Assembly: GCF_023333585.1 (NCBI RefSeq)
Contig: NZ_JAIQZN010000012.1
Span: 1-64,000 of the forward strand
Reading direction: 5' to 3'
From: Argonema antarcticum A004/B2
Lineage (GTDB): Bacteria > Cyanobacteriota > Cyanobacteriia > Cyanobacteriales > Aerosakkonemataceae
Length of the DNA stretch: 64,000 nt
The position numbers and the translations under genes are program-made. Below, piece after piece: positions 36,098 to 45,364 of the stretch (position 1 is the first letter of the stretch; every line of letters begins with the position of its first letter). The notes under the pieces were generated by a model, which saw nothing but the letters and a program-made list of their open reading frames with translations, was not told the origin of the DNA and did no database searches.

Positions 36098-37921
36098 TTA
36101 TTTAGGAACGATTTGCACCTTAACCTTGACTTGTTCTTGGGTGTCTGGCAGCTTAACTGTCAGGGCGTCCGAATCAAAATCGGTATACTCTTCTTCGTTT
36201 ACCCAGACTTTGCCAATGCCTATACTGCCGGGGGGCAGTATATCTGGCGATACTCGCAGGATATTGTCCTTAAAAGCCCCAGGCTGCGGCTTGAAGTACA
36301 AGTCCATCGGCTGCTTGGTAATTAACAGGTTAGTGTAAGTCGCCGCCAGGTAGCACAGTTCCGTTGAGTGATAACCGCTCATTGAGTGGCTGCCTTTTAA
36401 ACGCTCGTTACCCATCAGGAAGGGCAGTCCGTTTGCCAGGACGTTGAAGTAGACGCCGCCGTCGTCATGATCCAGGAAGTGTGCGTTGTAGAAGGCTGCT
36501 CCCTCGCGAGCGTGACGCAAGTGTTCGGGTTGCTTGTTGATCCCGTGCAGGATCAGGTAGGCCAAAATCGCTTGTTCTTGCTGCCACCAAGCTTTGCGAT
36601 CGTGCCAAACAAAGCGGTGTTGTTCTTCGCCTTCGCCCAGAACCCTTTCTACCACATCGTACCAACCACCGCGCTGCTGGTCGCTACCCGCAGCGGGTGT
36701 GACAGCGGCAATTTTTTCTGCCAGAGCCACATAGTTATCTTTGGGTTTCAGGCTGTTCATCCGCATCAAGTTCCAGGCAATTTTCAGGTTATGCCCGACG
36801 ACGGCGCGATTTTGCTGCCAACCCCAGGTTTTGTCGTGGCTCCAGTCCTCATAGAATTTTTCTTGGACAAACGGGCTGTTTTCGTAGTCTGGGAAGTATT
36901 TTGCGATCGTGTCAAAAGTGTACTCCAGCATATCGGCGTATTTCTGTTCGCCGGTTGCCAGATACAGGTTGATCAGGTACGCTGGGGCGTGGTCGCCAAC
37001 TGAGTTCCAGTTTTTGCGGCCTTGGTTGCGACCCAAAGACTCAGCACGCGGGTCGAGGGTGATGGGGTCGATGTGGGAGAAATAGCCTTCTTTCTCTTTA
37101 TCCAAGTAGAATTTGTTAAACAAATCGATCGTCATCTCCGCATCTTTGATGATGCGCGGATCGCCAGTAATCCGGTAAGTTTGGATCGGGCCTGCTAGGG
37201 CATAGATTTGTTCGTAGGCTGGGATGCAGTCGTAGTCGTCGCTAAACTCGGAGACGAGCAGTTTTAGCTCCCGATTGCCTTGTACCTTAATGCCGTGATA
37301 CCAGTAAATCAAATCTTCTTCGGTATCATAAAATCGCATATGATCCCGCAGGTATTCTGTACCTTTTTCAGCGGCTTCCAGGAAGCGGTCTTCCCCCGTC
37401 ATCAGATAAGCTGAGGCAAAACCATAAACCAGTCGAGAAACGGTGTCAGTTTCTTGCAGATAATCGTCGCGCTTTTTACCGCCAGATAGGTTGAGGAAAG
37501 TGCGGTATTCCCGGTAATCGATCGGCTCACGAGGATAATCAAACTGCCACTTTAGGTAAGAGTCTGCGATCGATCGAATCTGGTTGAGCCACCAATCCGG
37601 TTCTTCATGGCGATATTTGTCAGGAGCTTCACCCGGAAATACAAATGACTTGACGTCAAACTTATGTCCGTCTGCCTGCGGGTAGAAAACACCATAGGCA
37701 AATACGTGCTGACCGGGGGTTAATAATTCGCCGAGCCGTTGGGTAGCATCAATGTAAGATTCTTCTAGATTTTGGGAAATCCGACCCCATGCAGTCGGGG
37801 TCAAGTACGCCGTGTATTCCCGTCCATCTGATGTTTTAATGCCGAAACATTTTTCTTGGCGATTAAAGTGGGTCACGTACCCACCGATCGTATCCGAAAA
37901 TGAAAAACTCATGCGATCCAT
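36098..37921 (-). CDS. AGE-family (N-acylglucosamine 2-epimerase-like) protein
   Basis: 607 residues. A beta-rich N-terminal domain of about 110 residues (SFSFSDTIGGYVTHFN) precedes an (alpha/alpha)6 barrel of the AGE superfamily, with WWLNQIRSIAD, GDHAPAYLINLYLATG, KTWGWQQNRAVVGHNLKIAW and HDRKAWWQQEQAIL carrying the conserved Trp, Arg and His residues. It is likely to bind or isomerise a sugar, but the substrate is not known. AGGAGG lies 8 bases before ATG 37921. It corresponds by order to slr1855 in the icfG cluster (from memory). Confidence 0.82.
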   Translation of the reverse strand: MDRMSFSFSDTIGGYVTHFNRQEKCFGIKTSDGREYTAYLTPTAWGRISQNLEESYIDATQRLGELLTPGQHVFAYGVFYPQADGHKFDVKSFVFPGEAPDKYRHEEPDWWLNQIRSIADSYLKWQFDYPREPIDYREYRTFLNLSGGKKRDDYLQETDTVSRLVYGFASAYLMTGEDRFLEAAEKGTEYLRDHMRFYDTEEDLIYWYHGIKVQGNRELKLLVSEFSDDYDCIPAYEQIYALAGPIQTYRITGDPRIIKDAEMTIDLFNKFYLDKEKEGYFSHIDPITLDPRAESLGRNQGRKNWNSVGDHAPAYLINLYLATGEQKYADMLEYTFDTIAKYFPDYENSPFVQEKFYEDWSHDKTWGWQQNRAVVGHNLKIAWNLMRMNSLKPKDNYVALAEKIAAVTPAAGSDQQRGGWYDVVERVLGEGEEQHRFVWHDRKAWWQQEQAILAYLILHGINKQPEHLRHAREGAAFYNAHFLDHDDGGVYFNVLANGLPFLMGNERLKGSHSMSGYHSTELCYLAATYTNLLITKQPMDLYFKPQPGAFKDNILRVSPDILPPGSIGIGKVWVNEEEYTDFDSDALTVKLPDTQEQVKVKVQIVPK

Positions 37922-38003
37922 TGGGGTTGCCTCCTGGATGTTTTAACAAAGCAGTTAACGGCTAATCAACACATCAAAATTTATCAGTTACCTACGCTAC
38001 TTA

Positions 38004-38603
38004 CTACTTTTCAATTTCGGCTACAAAAGCATCCATGAATTCATCTACAACGCCGGGATGCTTGCCAGTAATTAGGTTGCCATCTATAACCAGATCGGCA
38101 GTTATGTCACCATCATAGACAACATCGGCACCCGCATTTTCAACATCGCAAATAATGTTGTGGGCGCAAGTAACTTGGCGACCTTTGAGTAAATCGGAAT
38201 CGGCGCATAAAAGCCACAAGCTATGACAGATTGTGCCTATTTTCACATTTTCTGCACTCATAGCTTTTCTAATAAAAGCTACAGCCGGAGCTTGACTTTT
38301 CTCACCTTTTTTCACATTAACCTGATATCTCAACCGATCCATCGCATAGGCACCAATGCAAATAATGCCTTTATAATCAGCCGGGTCAATATCGTTAATT
38401 TCTGTGCTGACAGTCGCATGATATTCTACTTTGTCATTCTCTGGGTTGGAGCCAAAGGTTAATTCTTTATTGCCCCACAAATGAGAGATGTACTCGACTT
38501 CATATCCTTGTTGAGGAAAGTACTCATTGAAGCGGCGATATTCCGTGGGATCGAAGTGTTCTTCAATGATTACACCAATTTTTCCTTTGATCTCATCTGT
38601 CAT
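38004..38603 (-). CDS. DJ-1/PfpI-family protein
   Basis: 199 residues. The nucleophile-elbow Cys126 in IGTICHSLWLL is followed by His127, with the partner Glu near residue 14 (VIIEEHF). This family includes glyoxalase III-type, chaperone and protease-like members. The 26-residue insertion with GSNPENDKVEYHATV is typical of a cyanobacterial subgroup. AAGGAG precedes the ATG. It links the SnoaL/EthD genes upstream to the AGE and STAS genes downstream. Confidence 0.85.
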   Translation of the reverse strand: MTDEIKGKIGVIIEEHFDPTEYRRFNEYFPQQGYEVEYISHLWGNKELTFGSNPENDKVEYHATVSTEINDIDPADYKGIICIGAYAMDRLRYQVNVKKGEKSQAPAVAFIRKAMSAENVKIGTICHSLWLLCADSDLLKGRQVTCAHNIICDVENAGADVVYDGDITADLVIDGNLITGKHPGVVDEFMDAFVAEIEK

Positions 38604-38814
38604 GATATCCTAACTCCTTATATCAAGGGATTAAGTTACGCGCTTACCGAAAACCCTACAAATTTGGCATCGTAGGATTTCATATTAAAGCACTTAACTG
38701 GGAGGCTGTCACAATTGCACTCATTTTCTTAATCTGACTCGCCAGAAATTTGTTTCTCGATCGGTCTTTGCTGCGTCGCGACTCTTAGCTTTTTGTATTT
38801 ATCGCTACACCCCT

Positions 38815-39189
38815 TTATGGGGCGAATACCGGCGTAATATCCATGTAGATATTCAGTTGCCGAATTAAGTCGCCTTCCATACGGATGACATCGGTGCAGG
38901 GAAGCGTAAACACTTTACCGTCATGACGGGTGTAGGTGACATCCATTTCACAAATCGCTGTGTCTCCCGTCTCCCAGATCGATTTGATGTTGTGAGATAC
39001 GGCTTTCACTTTCTGGCGGAAAAGAACCGAAGAATCGCGAATGCCAGAACGTCCGATTGTAGGTTCAGTATTGCCAAACTGGTATACTGCGTCCTCAGTA
39101 AAAATAGATGCGAATTCATCCGCAGAGTTGCTTTCCTCCAGCCAACGCTTGATTATTTTTGCTATGTCTCCTGGAAGCTTTTTTGACAT
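38815..39189 (-). CDS. SnoaL-like (NTF2-fold) protein
   Basis: 124 residues, one NTF2-like alpha+beta cone: EFASIFTEDAVYQFGN, GRSGIRDSS, TAICEMDVTYTRHDGKVFTLP and YMDITPVF. It is a copy of the same SnoaL type found in three other genes here (39412, 40303 and 41274). The second Cys of LPCCD is Thr (LPCTD). The family includes cyclases and isomerases on polyketide- or steroid-like substrates. Start ATG 39189 instead of TTG 39204. Last of the block. Confidence 0.82.
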   Translation of the reverse strand: MSKKLPGDIAKIIKRWLEESNSADEFASIFTEDAVYQFGNTEPTIGRSGIRDSSVLFRQKVKAVSHNIKSIWETGDTAICEMDVTYTRHDGKVFTLPCTDVIRMEGDLIRQLNIYMDITPVFAP

Positions 39190-39346
39190 TTTTTGACCAA
39201 TCAACGCCGCTTATAGGTTGCTAATAACTGAGTATTATCCTTGTTTCTTCCCTCTTGCCTCTTCCCCTAGTCTCTAGCCTCTAGTGCAGCGCGGCAGAAA
39301 TAATCCACCAGTTCAGAAGTAGTTAAATGCCTTACACTCAAAGGAT

Positions 39347-39375
39347 TTTTGACTTTTGACTTTTGACTTTTGACT
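39347..39375. repeat. Heptamer array, four copies of TTTTGAC
   Basis: Four copies of TTTTGAC between two SnoaL-like genes. The neighbouring stretch has duplicated CTAGCCTCTAGT segments at 39275-39285 and 39388-39400. Confidence 0.85.
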
Positions 39376-39411
39376 TCCGCGTAGCGGCACTAGCCTCTAG
39401 TCCATCTTATA

Positions 39412-40215
39412 CTAGCGCCCCTTATAGGCTGCTAATAATTGAGCGTTATCGAGGAATTCGCGATAGCTCAACAATACGCCATTTTTGACGGTGAGGATAT
39501 GAACGTAGTCGGACTTAAAGTCTATGCTAGTAGCCTTCACCATACTGTGAACGTATCCCAGGACAATGATCGTATCCCCTTCGGCGATAAACTTGTGTTG
39601 TACGGAATTCTTAACTTCAAGTGTAGTAACCAGCGTTTGCAGGAAGTCTAGTATTTGCTTTTTGCCTTTACGCAAACCGCACAAGGGGATTTCTGTTGGG
39701 CCAATTAATTCCCAAGTACTCTCCTCTGTCATAGCGTCTAGCCAAGGCTGGATCTCGCCCCGTTTAAATGCCGCGTACAACCCTTTGATAAACTCCAAGT
39801 TGGACTGCGTATCAACTGGTTCTTCATCCTTGGCGAATAAAGGATTAAGGTCTAGGTAGGCTCGCAGTTCCCGAATTAAGTTGTTATCGTCGAATCGGAT
39901 GGTATCGCAGCAGGGAAGCTTAAAAACTTTGTCGTCTTGGCGGGTGTAACTAAGCACCATTTCGCATACTACTGTATCGCCTCCCAACTCCCACATGGCT
40001 TTGATCTCGTGGGAAACTTTCTTGAACATTTGCATGACAGGACCTGCTAAGTCCTTAATACCTTGGTGTCCGTAGACAGGATCGTTGTTGGCGACTTTAT
40101 AAAATGCGTCTTTACTGAAAAAGGAGACGGTTTTGTCTACGTCGTTGGTTTCGACGGCGACGAACATTTTTCTCACTATTTCTGACATTACGCCTGGAAA
40201 TCTCTCTATTGACAT
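39412..40215 (-). CDS. Tandem SnoaL-like protein (two NTF2-fold domains)
   Basis: 267 residues. The first domain (about 1-130) is of the local LPCCDTIRF type: VYGHQGIKDLAGP, TVVCEMVLSYTRQDDKVFKLP, ELRAYLDLNPLF. The second (about 140-267) is a different SnoaL/ketosteroid-isomerase branch: FIKGLYAAFKRGEIQPWLDA, STWELIGPTEIPLCG, YREFLDNAQLLAAYKGR. GGAGG lies before ATG 40215. Likely to bind a small hydrophobic ligand; chemistry unknown. Confidence 0.82.
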   Translation of the reverse strand: MSIERFPGVMSEIVRKMFVAVETNDVDKTVSFFSKDAFYKVANNDPVYGHQGIKDLAGPVMQMFKKVSHEIKAMWELGGDTVVCEMVLSYTRQDDKVFKLPCCDTIRFDDNNLIRELRAYLDLNPLFAKDEEPVDTQSNLEFIKGLYAAFKRGEIQPWLDAMTEESTWELIGPTEIPLCGLRKGKKQILDFLQTLVTTLEVKNSVQHKFIAEGDTIIVLGYVHSMVKATSIDFKSDYVHILTVKNGVLLSYREFLDNAQLLAAYKGR

Positions 40216-40302
40216 AAATCCTCCGTAGGTTTGTATAGTTTGTTTGGGAATCGTGCAGAGGTAAACTGGTATGAGGAATGCGATCGCAACTAACTAGAGT
40301 AA

Positions 40303-41190
40303 TTAGGCCGCGAAGACAGGAGAAATGTCCATATAAATCCGCAATTCCTGAATTTTGCCGCCCTTAATGAGGATGGTGTCGCAGCAGGGAAGCGTAAACA
40401 CCTTGCCATCAAAGCGGATGTAGGTAACCTCCATTTCGCAAACCACCGTATCTTCTCCAATTTCCCACATATTTTTGATGTGGTGGATTACTTTCTCAAC
40501 CGTTTTGATGAATTCACCTGAAGCTTCCCGGATGCCTTGGGGGCCATATACGATCGGAAAATTACTGAACTGGTACAACCCATCATTGGCGTAGAATTTG
40601 ACGAAGTTGTCTATATTCATCGACTCGCCAGCTTTGAACAGCTGTCTGACCAGATTTGACATTTCACCCGAACTTCCTGCTGTCGTGGTTGCTGGCGGTC
40701 TTAATGCAGATGGAACGGGTGCTTGATTGTTGGTATTTTCACCCTCTAGGATACTTTTGAGCTGCATAACAGCGCCTTGGATCTTTTTTGGTTTGGCAGC
40801 TTCAATAAACCACTTAGCATCCGGGTGTTGTTCTGCTGTGTTGCTGCTAGGCTTGAGGTCAATGGTGTAAGTGACTATCGGCACAGGCCCTGATTTGTGA
40901 ACTTCAGGGGAAGTTACTTTGTTAGCGATCGTGCCTGTAAAAATCGGGTGATCTACCAGATGGAATGTTACCGAACCTTCTTCTTTGTTCACATAGGTTC
41001 TTTCTTTCATGTGCATCTCCGAGGTTTTTATTTCTCGGAGAATGCCTCCATCCGGGTATTTTTCCCAGACCTTATAAAACTCAACTTCATATGGAATATA
41101 CTTGTGGGGATTTTCCATTTTATCCAACAAATGATTCCATATTGTTTCTAGCGAGGCATTAACAGGAGCGCTCCATGTGGCGTAAAGCAT
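40303..41190 (-). CDS. SRPBCC (AtaL-like) - SnoaL fusion
   Basis: 295 residues. The N-terminal part (about 1-150) is an SRPBCC-type helix-grip domain like AtaL/DUF1857: ATWSAPVNASLETIWNHLLDK, YIPYEVEFYKVWEKYPDGG, FHLVDHPIFTG. After a Pro/Ala/Thr linker (about 155-175) comes a SnoaL domain with YGPQGIREASGEF, LPCCDTILIKGG and LRIYMDISPVF. Both folds enclose hydrophobic ligands, so this is a two-pocket protein. It lies 84 bases after the end of the 834-residue fusion gene. Confidence 0.82.
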   Translation of the reverse strand: MLYATWSAPVNASLETIWNHLLDKMENPHKYIPYEVEFYKVWEKYPDGGILREIKTSEMHMKERTYVNKEEGSVTFHLVDHPIFTGTIANKVTSPEVHKSGPVPIVTYTIDLKPSSNTAEQHPDAKWFIEAAKPKKIQGAVMQLKSILEGENTNNQAPVPSALRPPATTTAGSSGEMSNLVRQLFKAGESMNIDNFVKFYANDGLYQFSNFPIVYGPQGIREASGEFIKTVEKVIHHIKNMWEIGEDTVVCEMEVTYIRFDGKVFTLPCCDTILIKGGKIQELRIYMDISPVFAA

Positions 41191-41273
41191 AGGTTTTAAA
41201 AGACTTCAGTGTAAATGTTGGTAGCACTTTACCAACTAAAGTTACAGAGTGGATTTGAAAGTTGTTGAAAAGT

Positions 41274-43778
41274 TTAAGACATGAAGACAGGAGAGATGTC
41301 CATATAGATCCGCAATTCGCTAACCTTGTCTCCTTTAAAGCGGATGGTGTCGCAGCAGGGAAGCGTAAACACTTTGCCATCAAAACGAATGTATGTAACT
41401 TCCATTTCGCAGATTACCGTGTCTGCTCCAACTTCCCAAATATGCTTGATTTTGTGATATAAAGCCTCAACTGTCTGAATGAAAGCTGTTGAAGCATCTT
41501 TGATTCCTTTAGGGCCGTATACAATTGGGAAGTTACTAAATTGGTAGAGGGCGTCGTCGGTGTAGAACTTGACGAAATTGTCAACATTCATGGATTCGCC
41601 TGCTTTGAACATTTCCTTGACTATCTGTGTCAGCTGTCCGGGAAATCTTTCGCTTGTCATAGCTTTTTCCTGCGTTGCGATCGTAGGTTCTTTTATGGTA
41701 TGAGATCCTAGCCAAGCGGAGGTGGGTTTTGTGATGGTATCTGAAGCCCAAGGGAAGCTTGTTCCGTGCGCTTCGTTATATTCCTTTTGCGCTCTGCGGA
41801 ACATTTGATTGGCTTTGCGAGTTACTTGGTTAAATTCCAGCTGTTCGCCGTTTGGCCCTTTACAATAAAACAGCGACCAACCGTGAAAGTCGCCAAATTC
41901 TGCATCCGAGTATCCTTCGATAAAATATTCAGGCTCGTTCCAGAATTTGTTGGCGTAGTATTTGAGCGCTACTTTTCTTCTTTCTTCTTCCGAATTAACG
42001 TGAATAATTCGGTTACAAATGACGCCTGTCATCCCTCGGCTTTGACATTCTTCTTCCAAGATTTTGGCGAACATATTGAGATCCACATCATCTTTTACGT
42101 GGAAAGAGATGTGGGGTACGTTCGCGAAACCTACGCAGGAAGGAACTTTTTGGTAAACGTTAGGTGCATTTACATTCAATTTAGCATCTCTGAAATGTAT
42201 CACCTCTATTACGGTGTTGCCAAAGGAAATGAACCTAACGTCCAAAGCTTCTTTCGTCCCATCTCTTAAGTCTGCTACGCCAAGTTCTCTGGGGTCGATA
42301 CCTCGTTGAATTGCCTCAATATCTTCCTTCTGGAAGAGAGTATTGTGTACCACTGGGCCAATAAATCCATCGCCGCTAATGGCGATTTTTCCCCCTAACA
42401 CTTCGGTGTAAAATTCTATGGCTTTTGCCATATTATCAACTGTGATACCGAAGTGTTGCACTCCTTGCAAGTAATGACCTAAGCTTTTCTTACTATTCTG
42501 GTTGCCGCTCATCATAGAAACTACGTCGTCCCTCAGTTGATTGGTTGCGCCTATGTTTAGGATCAGTTCTGCCACCCTGGAACTGCGTTGTCCCGCCAGA
42601 GTAATCTTGCTGTCGTAGACAAATGTGTGAGATGTTCGCTCTGGAAATGGAGAGATGTCTTTAACGTACTCTGCTTGGTCTTTTATGGCAGTAGCGTACT
42701 CTTTGGAGGCAAAAAACTTTTCCATTTCCAGGGGATTGGAGAAGGCAATTTCAAAGGCGGCTTGATATTGCTTCTGGGGCGGTTCGTGATGAACTACTCC
42801 CGCCGCTTCGGGACGCGAGTTGTCTACTTCATCAAATATATGCAGTCGGAATTTGAGAACTGATTCGTTTTGAACAACAGCTGGTGCAAAGCTGTTTTTC
42901 ATGTAAGACTGAAATTCTTCGACGGTGGCGCGATCGGCTTTTCTGACTAAAACGTGGAATTTGAGAACGCCTACTTCTCCGTTGGGATCGCCTGTGGGGA
43001 TGCCGTCAACGTAGGTTTTGGAGTTACCGGGACTGCTGTTGTAGCCGATCGCTTTGCTGAACAAGTTGTGTTCGTCGTCCATCAGTATGGCTGCTGCTTT
43101 AAACCATGTCTGACGGTCTTGTTCTGTTTCAAATGTTAGTTCGGCAATGCCATCGAATTGATCTTCTTCCGCAGTAATGTAATTTACGCTATTACTTTGC
43201 GGCCAAATACCACCTTGATTGTGTGCTAGGTGAAATTGCCAGTATTGGTGTTGTCCTGGTAGTCTGGCGCACACTGGGCCATGAACGTCTTTCCAATAGT
43301 TATCGAAAAGTTCTAAGGTGATGCCTTTTCGTTTCCACAAGAGGACGTAGAAGGCGACTTTTCCTTTTTCGTCGCGGCTGGCATAATCAACCTGCCTAAC
43401 TGGAGTTTTACTTTGGGGAACGCTCGTTTCCTCAAAAAATTCTTTAACTAGACCGGAGGCAGCTCCGACCTTGTTAAATCCAGTGTAAGCGCTCAAGAAA
43501 AAAAGCAGTTCTTCGATTTCGGCGCGGGTGGCTCCTTGCTTGAGAGCCATGTCTATATGCGATCGCAAAGGATTGACAGTACCTTTTTGATTTTGGTTGA
43601 CAATATCAACTGCGATCGTAATTAGAGCTTTGGCTTTTTGGCTAATGAATGGCTGCCCCCATGCTTCGCCTGCTACGCGAGTAACAAAGTCACCGAACTT
43701 CAGGTTGACACCTTTTAAACCCGCCTGAAGTTCTTGATCGTCGAGAACTGCATTTTGGTATTCTTTGTTCTCTGTCAT
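41274..43778 (-). CDS. CMD - EthD - EthD - VOC - SnoaL five-domain fusion
   Basis: 834 residues in five domains. Carboxymuconolactone-decarboxylase-like at about 5-115, without the CxxC of AhpD. Two dimeric alpha-beta-barrel EthD-like units at about 140-255 and 270-390 (DYWKDVHGPVCARLPG-like motif). A vicinal-oxygen-chelate (glyoxalase/dioxygenase) domain at about 438-655, with candidate metal ligands His442, His556 or His560 and Glu648. SnoaL at about 710-832 (LPCCDTIRF, YMDISPVF). Such domains usually occur as separate small enzymes. ATG 43778 is 1 base from the stop of the upstream gene, so translation is coupled. Confidence 0.85.
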   Translation of the reverse strand: MTENKEYQNAVLDDQELQAGLKGVNLKFGDFVTRVAGEAWGQPFISQKAKALITIAVDIVNQNQKGTVNPLRSHIDMALKQGATRAEIEELLFFLSAYTGFNKVGAASGLVKEFFEETSVPQSKTPVRQVDYASRDEKGKVAFYVLLWKRKGITLELFDNYWKDVHGPVCARLPGQHQYWQFHLAHNQGGIWPQSNSVNYITAEEDQFDGIAELTFETEQDRQTWFKAAAILMDDEHNLFSKAIGYNSSPGNSKTYVDGIPTGDPNGEVGVLKFHVLVRKADRATVEEFQSYMKNSFAPAVVQNESVLKFRLHIFDEVDNSRPEAAGVVHHEPPQKQYQAAFEIAFSNPLEMEKFFASKEYATAIKDQAEYVKDISPFPERTSHTFVYDSKITLAGQRSSRVAELILNIGATNQLRDDVVSMMSGNQNSKKSLGHYLQGVQHFGITVDNMAKAIEFYTEVLGGKIAISGDGFIGPVVHNTLFQKEDIEAIQRGIDPRELGVADLRDGTKEALDVRFISFGNTVIEVIHFRDAKLNVNAPNVYQKVPSCVGFANVPHISFHVKDDVDLNMFAKILEEECQSRGMTGVICNRIIHVNSEEERRKVALKYYANKFWNEPEYFIEGYSDAEFGDFHGWSLFYCKGPNGEQLEFNQVTRKANQMFRRAQKEYNEAHGTSFPWASDTITKPTSAWLGSHTIKEPTIATQEKAMTSERFPGQLTQIVKEMFKAGESMNVDNFVKFYTDDALYQFSNFPIVYGPKGIKDASTAFIQTVEALYHKIKHIWEVGADTVICEMEVTYIRFDGKVFTLPCCDTIRFKGDKVSELRIYMDISPVFMS

Positions 43779-43779
43779 C

Positions 43780-45330
43780 TCAACCTGTGGTGATCAACCT
43801 GATTAGTTCGTTAGGTGCAAAAACATCGCGGTAGAATGTTAGCTGCTCGGTTTTTAGGTGGCACCCGCCTCGGTGTCCGCGTCGAACCCAAGTTACATTT
43901 CCTTTGGCCAGTGTTTCGTTGGTAGCATCGTCTACGCACTTCCATTCAAAATACGTAACTTCACCGTGAAACATCACGATCGGCCAGCACATGGTTACTC
44001 CAGGCTGAGCAATCAACGCCCACCAATGTTTTTCGCGCTCTTTTTGTTGTTCCAATCCGAAATAAGGGCCATCCTGACAGAGATAAACGAGATCCTCGCG
44101 ATATTCGCCAGTTAAAATATCACCGCGTCCCTGTCTCAATGCTTCGCAATGAGTAGGCCACCAATCTTTGTTTTCTTGCTCGATTTGTTGGAGCGTATAA
44201 TAAGGGCCAAGTTCTGGCAATGTCCTTTCTTTCATTGCCACAAACCTTTCGGCATCTTCGATCAGTTTTTTAGCCACATAAGAACTAACAAGTCCAGGCC
44301 GAGAATAATCGGCTGACAAATCTTTGTAGAAATTAACTCGTTTGTTCAGTGGTTGTTTGCTGGTTTGATTTGCTTGCATAGTTTGTGTTGTGCTGCTAGT
44401 AGAACCGTTTGGTTGTGAAAGGATAAGTTTTTGGTCGAGCATCAGAGAAACTATGTCGTCTCTCAGTTGATTGGTTGCGCCTATACTTACGATTAAATCC
44501 GCAACAGTAGAACTGCGTTGACCGGCTAAAGTCATCTTGCTGTCGTAGACAAATGTGTAAGCTGTTCGCTCTGGAAATGGGAAGATATTTTTGACGTATT
44601 TTGTCTGGTCTTTTACGGCAGTAGCGTACTCTTTGGAGGCAAAGAATTTTTCCATTTCCAGGGGATTAGAGAAGGCAATTTCAAAGGCGGCTTGATATTG
44701 CTTCTGAGGCGGTTCGTAATGAACTACTCCCGCCGCGTCGGGACGCGAGTTGTCTACTTCATCAAATATATGGAGTCGGAATTTGAGGACTGACTCGTTT
44801 TGCACCACAGTTGGCGCAAAAGTGTCTTTCATGTAGGAGCGAAATTGTTCGACGCTGATGCCATCGGCTTTGGCGACTAGGACGTGGAACTTTAAGATCC
44901 CCAATACACCGTTGGGATCGCCTGTGGGGATGCCGTCAGCGTAGGTTTTGGAGTTACCGGGACTGCTGTTATAGCCGATCGCTTTGCTGAACAAGTTGTG
45001 TTCGTCGTCCATCAGTATAGCTGCTGCTTTAAACCATGTCTGACGGTCTTGTTCTGTTTCAAATGTTAGTTCGGCAATGCCATCAAATTGATCTTCTTCC
45101 GCAGTAATGTAATTTATGCCATTATTTTGCGGCCAAATACCACCTTGATTGTGTGCTAGGTGAAATTGCCAGTATTGGTACTGTCCTGGTAGTCTGGCGC
45201 AGACCGGGCCATGAACGTCTCTCCAGTAGTCATCGAAAAGTTGTAAGGTGATGCCTTTTCGTTTCCACAGGAGAACGTAGAAGGCGACTTTTCCTTTTTC
45301 ATCGCGAACGGCGTAATCTGCCTTTCTCAT
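43780..45330 (-). CDS. EthD - EthD - NTF2-like fusion protein
   Basis: 516 residues. The first 300 or so are two EthD-like units nearly identical to those of the neighbouring 834-residue protein (KGKVAFYVLLWKRKGITLQL, YWRDVHGPVCARLPGQYQYW). After a Gln/Thr-rich linker (about 305-330), the C-terminal 185 residues form a larger NTF2-like domain: WWPTHCEALRQGRGDILTGE, LVYLCQDGPYFGLEQQKE, GVTMCWPIVMFHGEVTYFEW. This is the type found alone in some cyanobacterial and fungal genes as a SnoaL-like hydrolase/cyclase. AAAGGA precedes the ATG. Confidence 0.82.
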   Translation of the reverse strand: MRKADYAVRDEKGKVAFYVLLWKRKGITLQLFDDYWRDVHGPVCARLPGQYQYWQFHLAHNQGGIWPQNNGINYITAEEDQFDGIAELTFETEQDRQTWFKAAAILMDDEHNLFSKAIGYNSSPGNSKTYADGIPTGDPNGVLGILKFHVLVAKADGISVEQFRSYMKDTFAPTVVQNESVLKFRLHIFDEVDNSRPDAAGVVHYEPPQKQYQAAFEIAFSNPLEMEKFFASKEYATAVKDQTKYVKNIFPFPERTAYTFVYDSKMTLAGQRSSTVADLIVSIGATNQLRDDIVSLMLDQKLILSQPNGSTSSTTQTMQANQTSKQPLNKRVNFYKDLSADYSRPGLVSSYVAKKLIEDAERFVAMKERTLPELGPYYTLQQIEQENKDWWPTHCEALRQGRGDILTGEYREDLVYLCQDGPYFGLEQQKEREKHWWALIAQPGVTMCWPIVMFHGEVTYFEWKCVDDATNETLAKGNVTWVRRGHRGGCHLKTEQLTFYRDVFAPNELIRLITTG

Positions 45331-45364
45331 TATCTTGTTTTCCTTTGTCCAATGCTAGTGCTTG

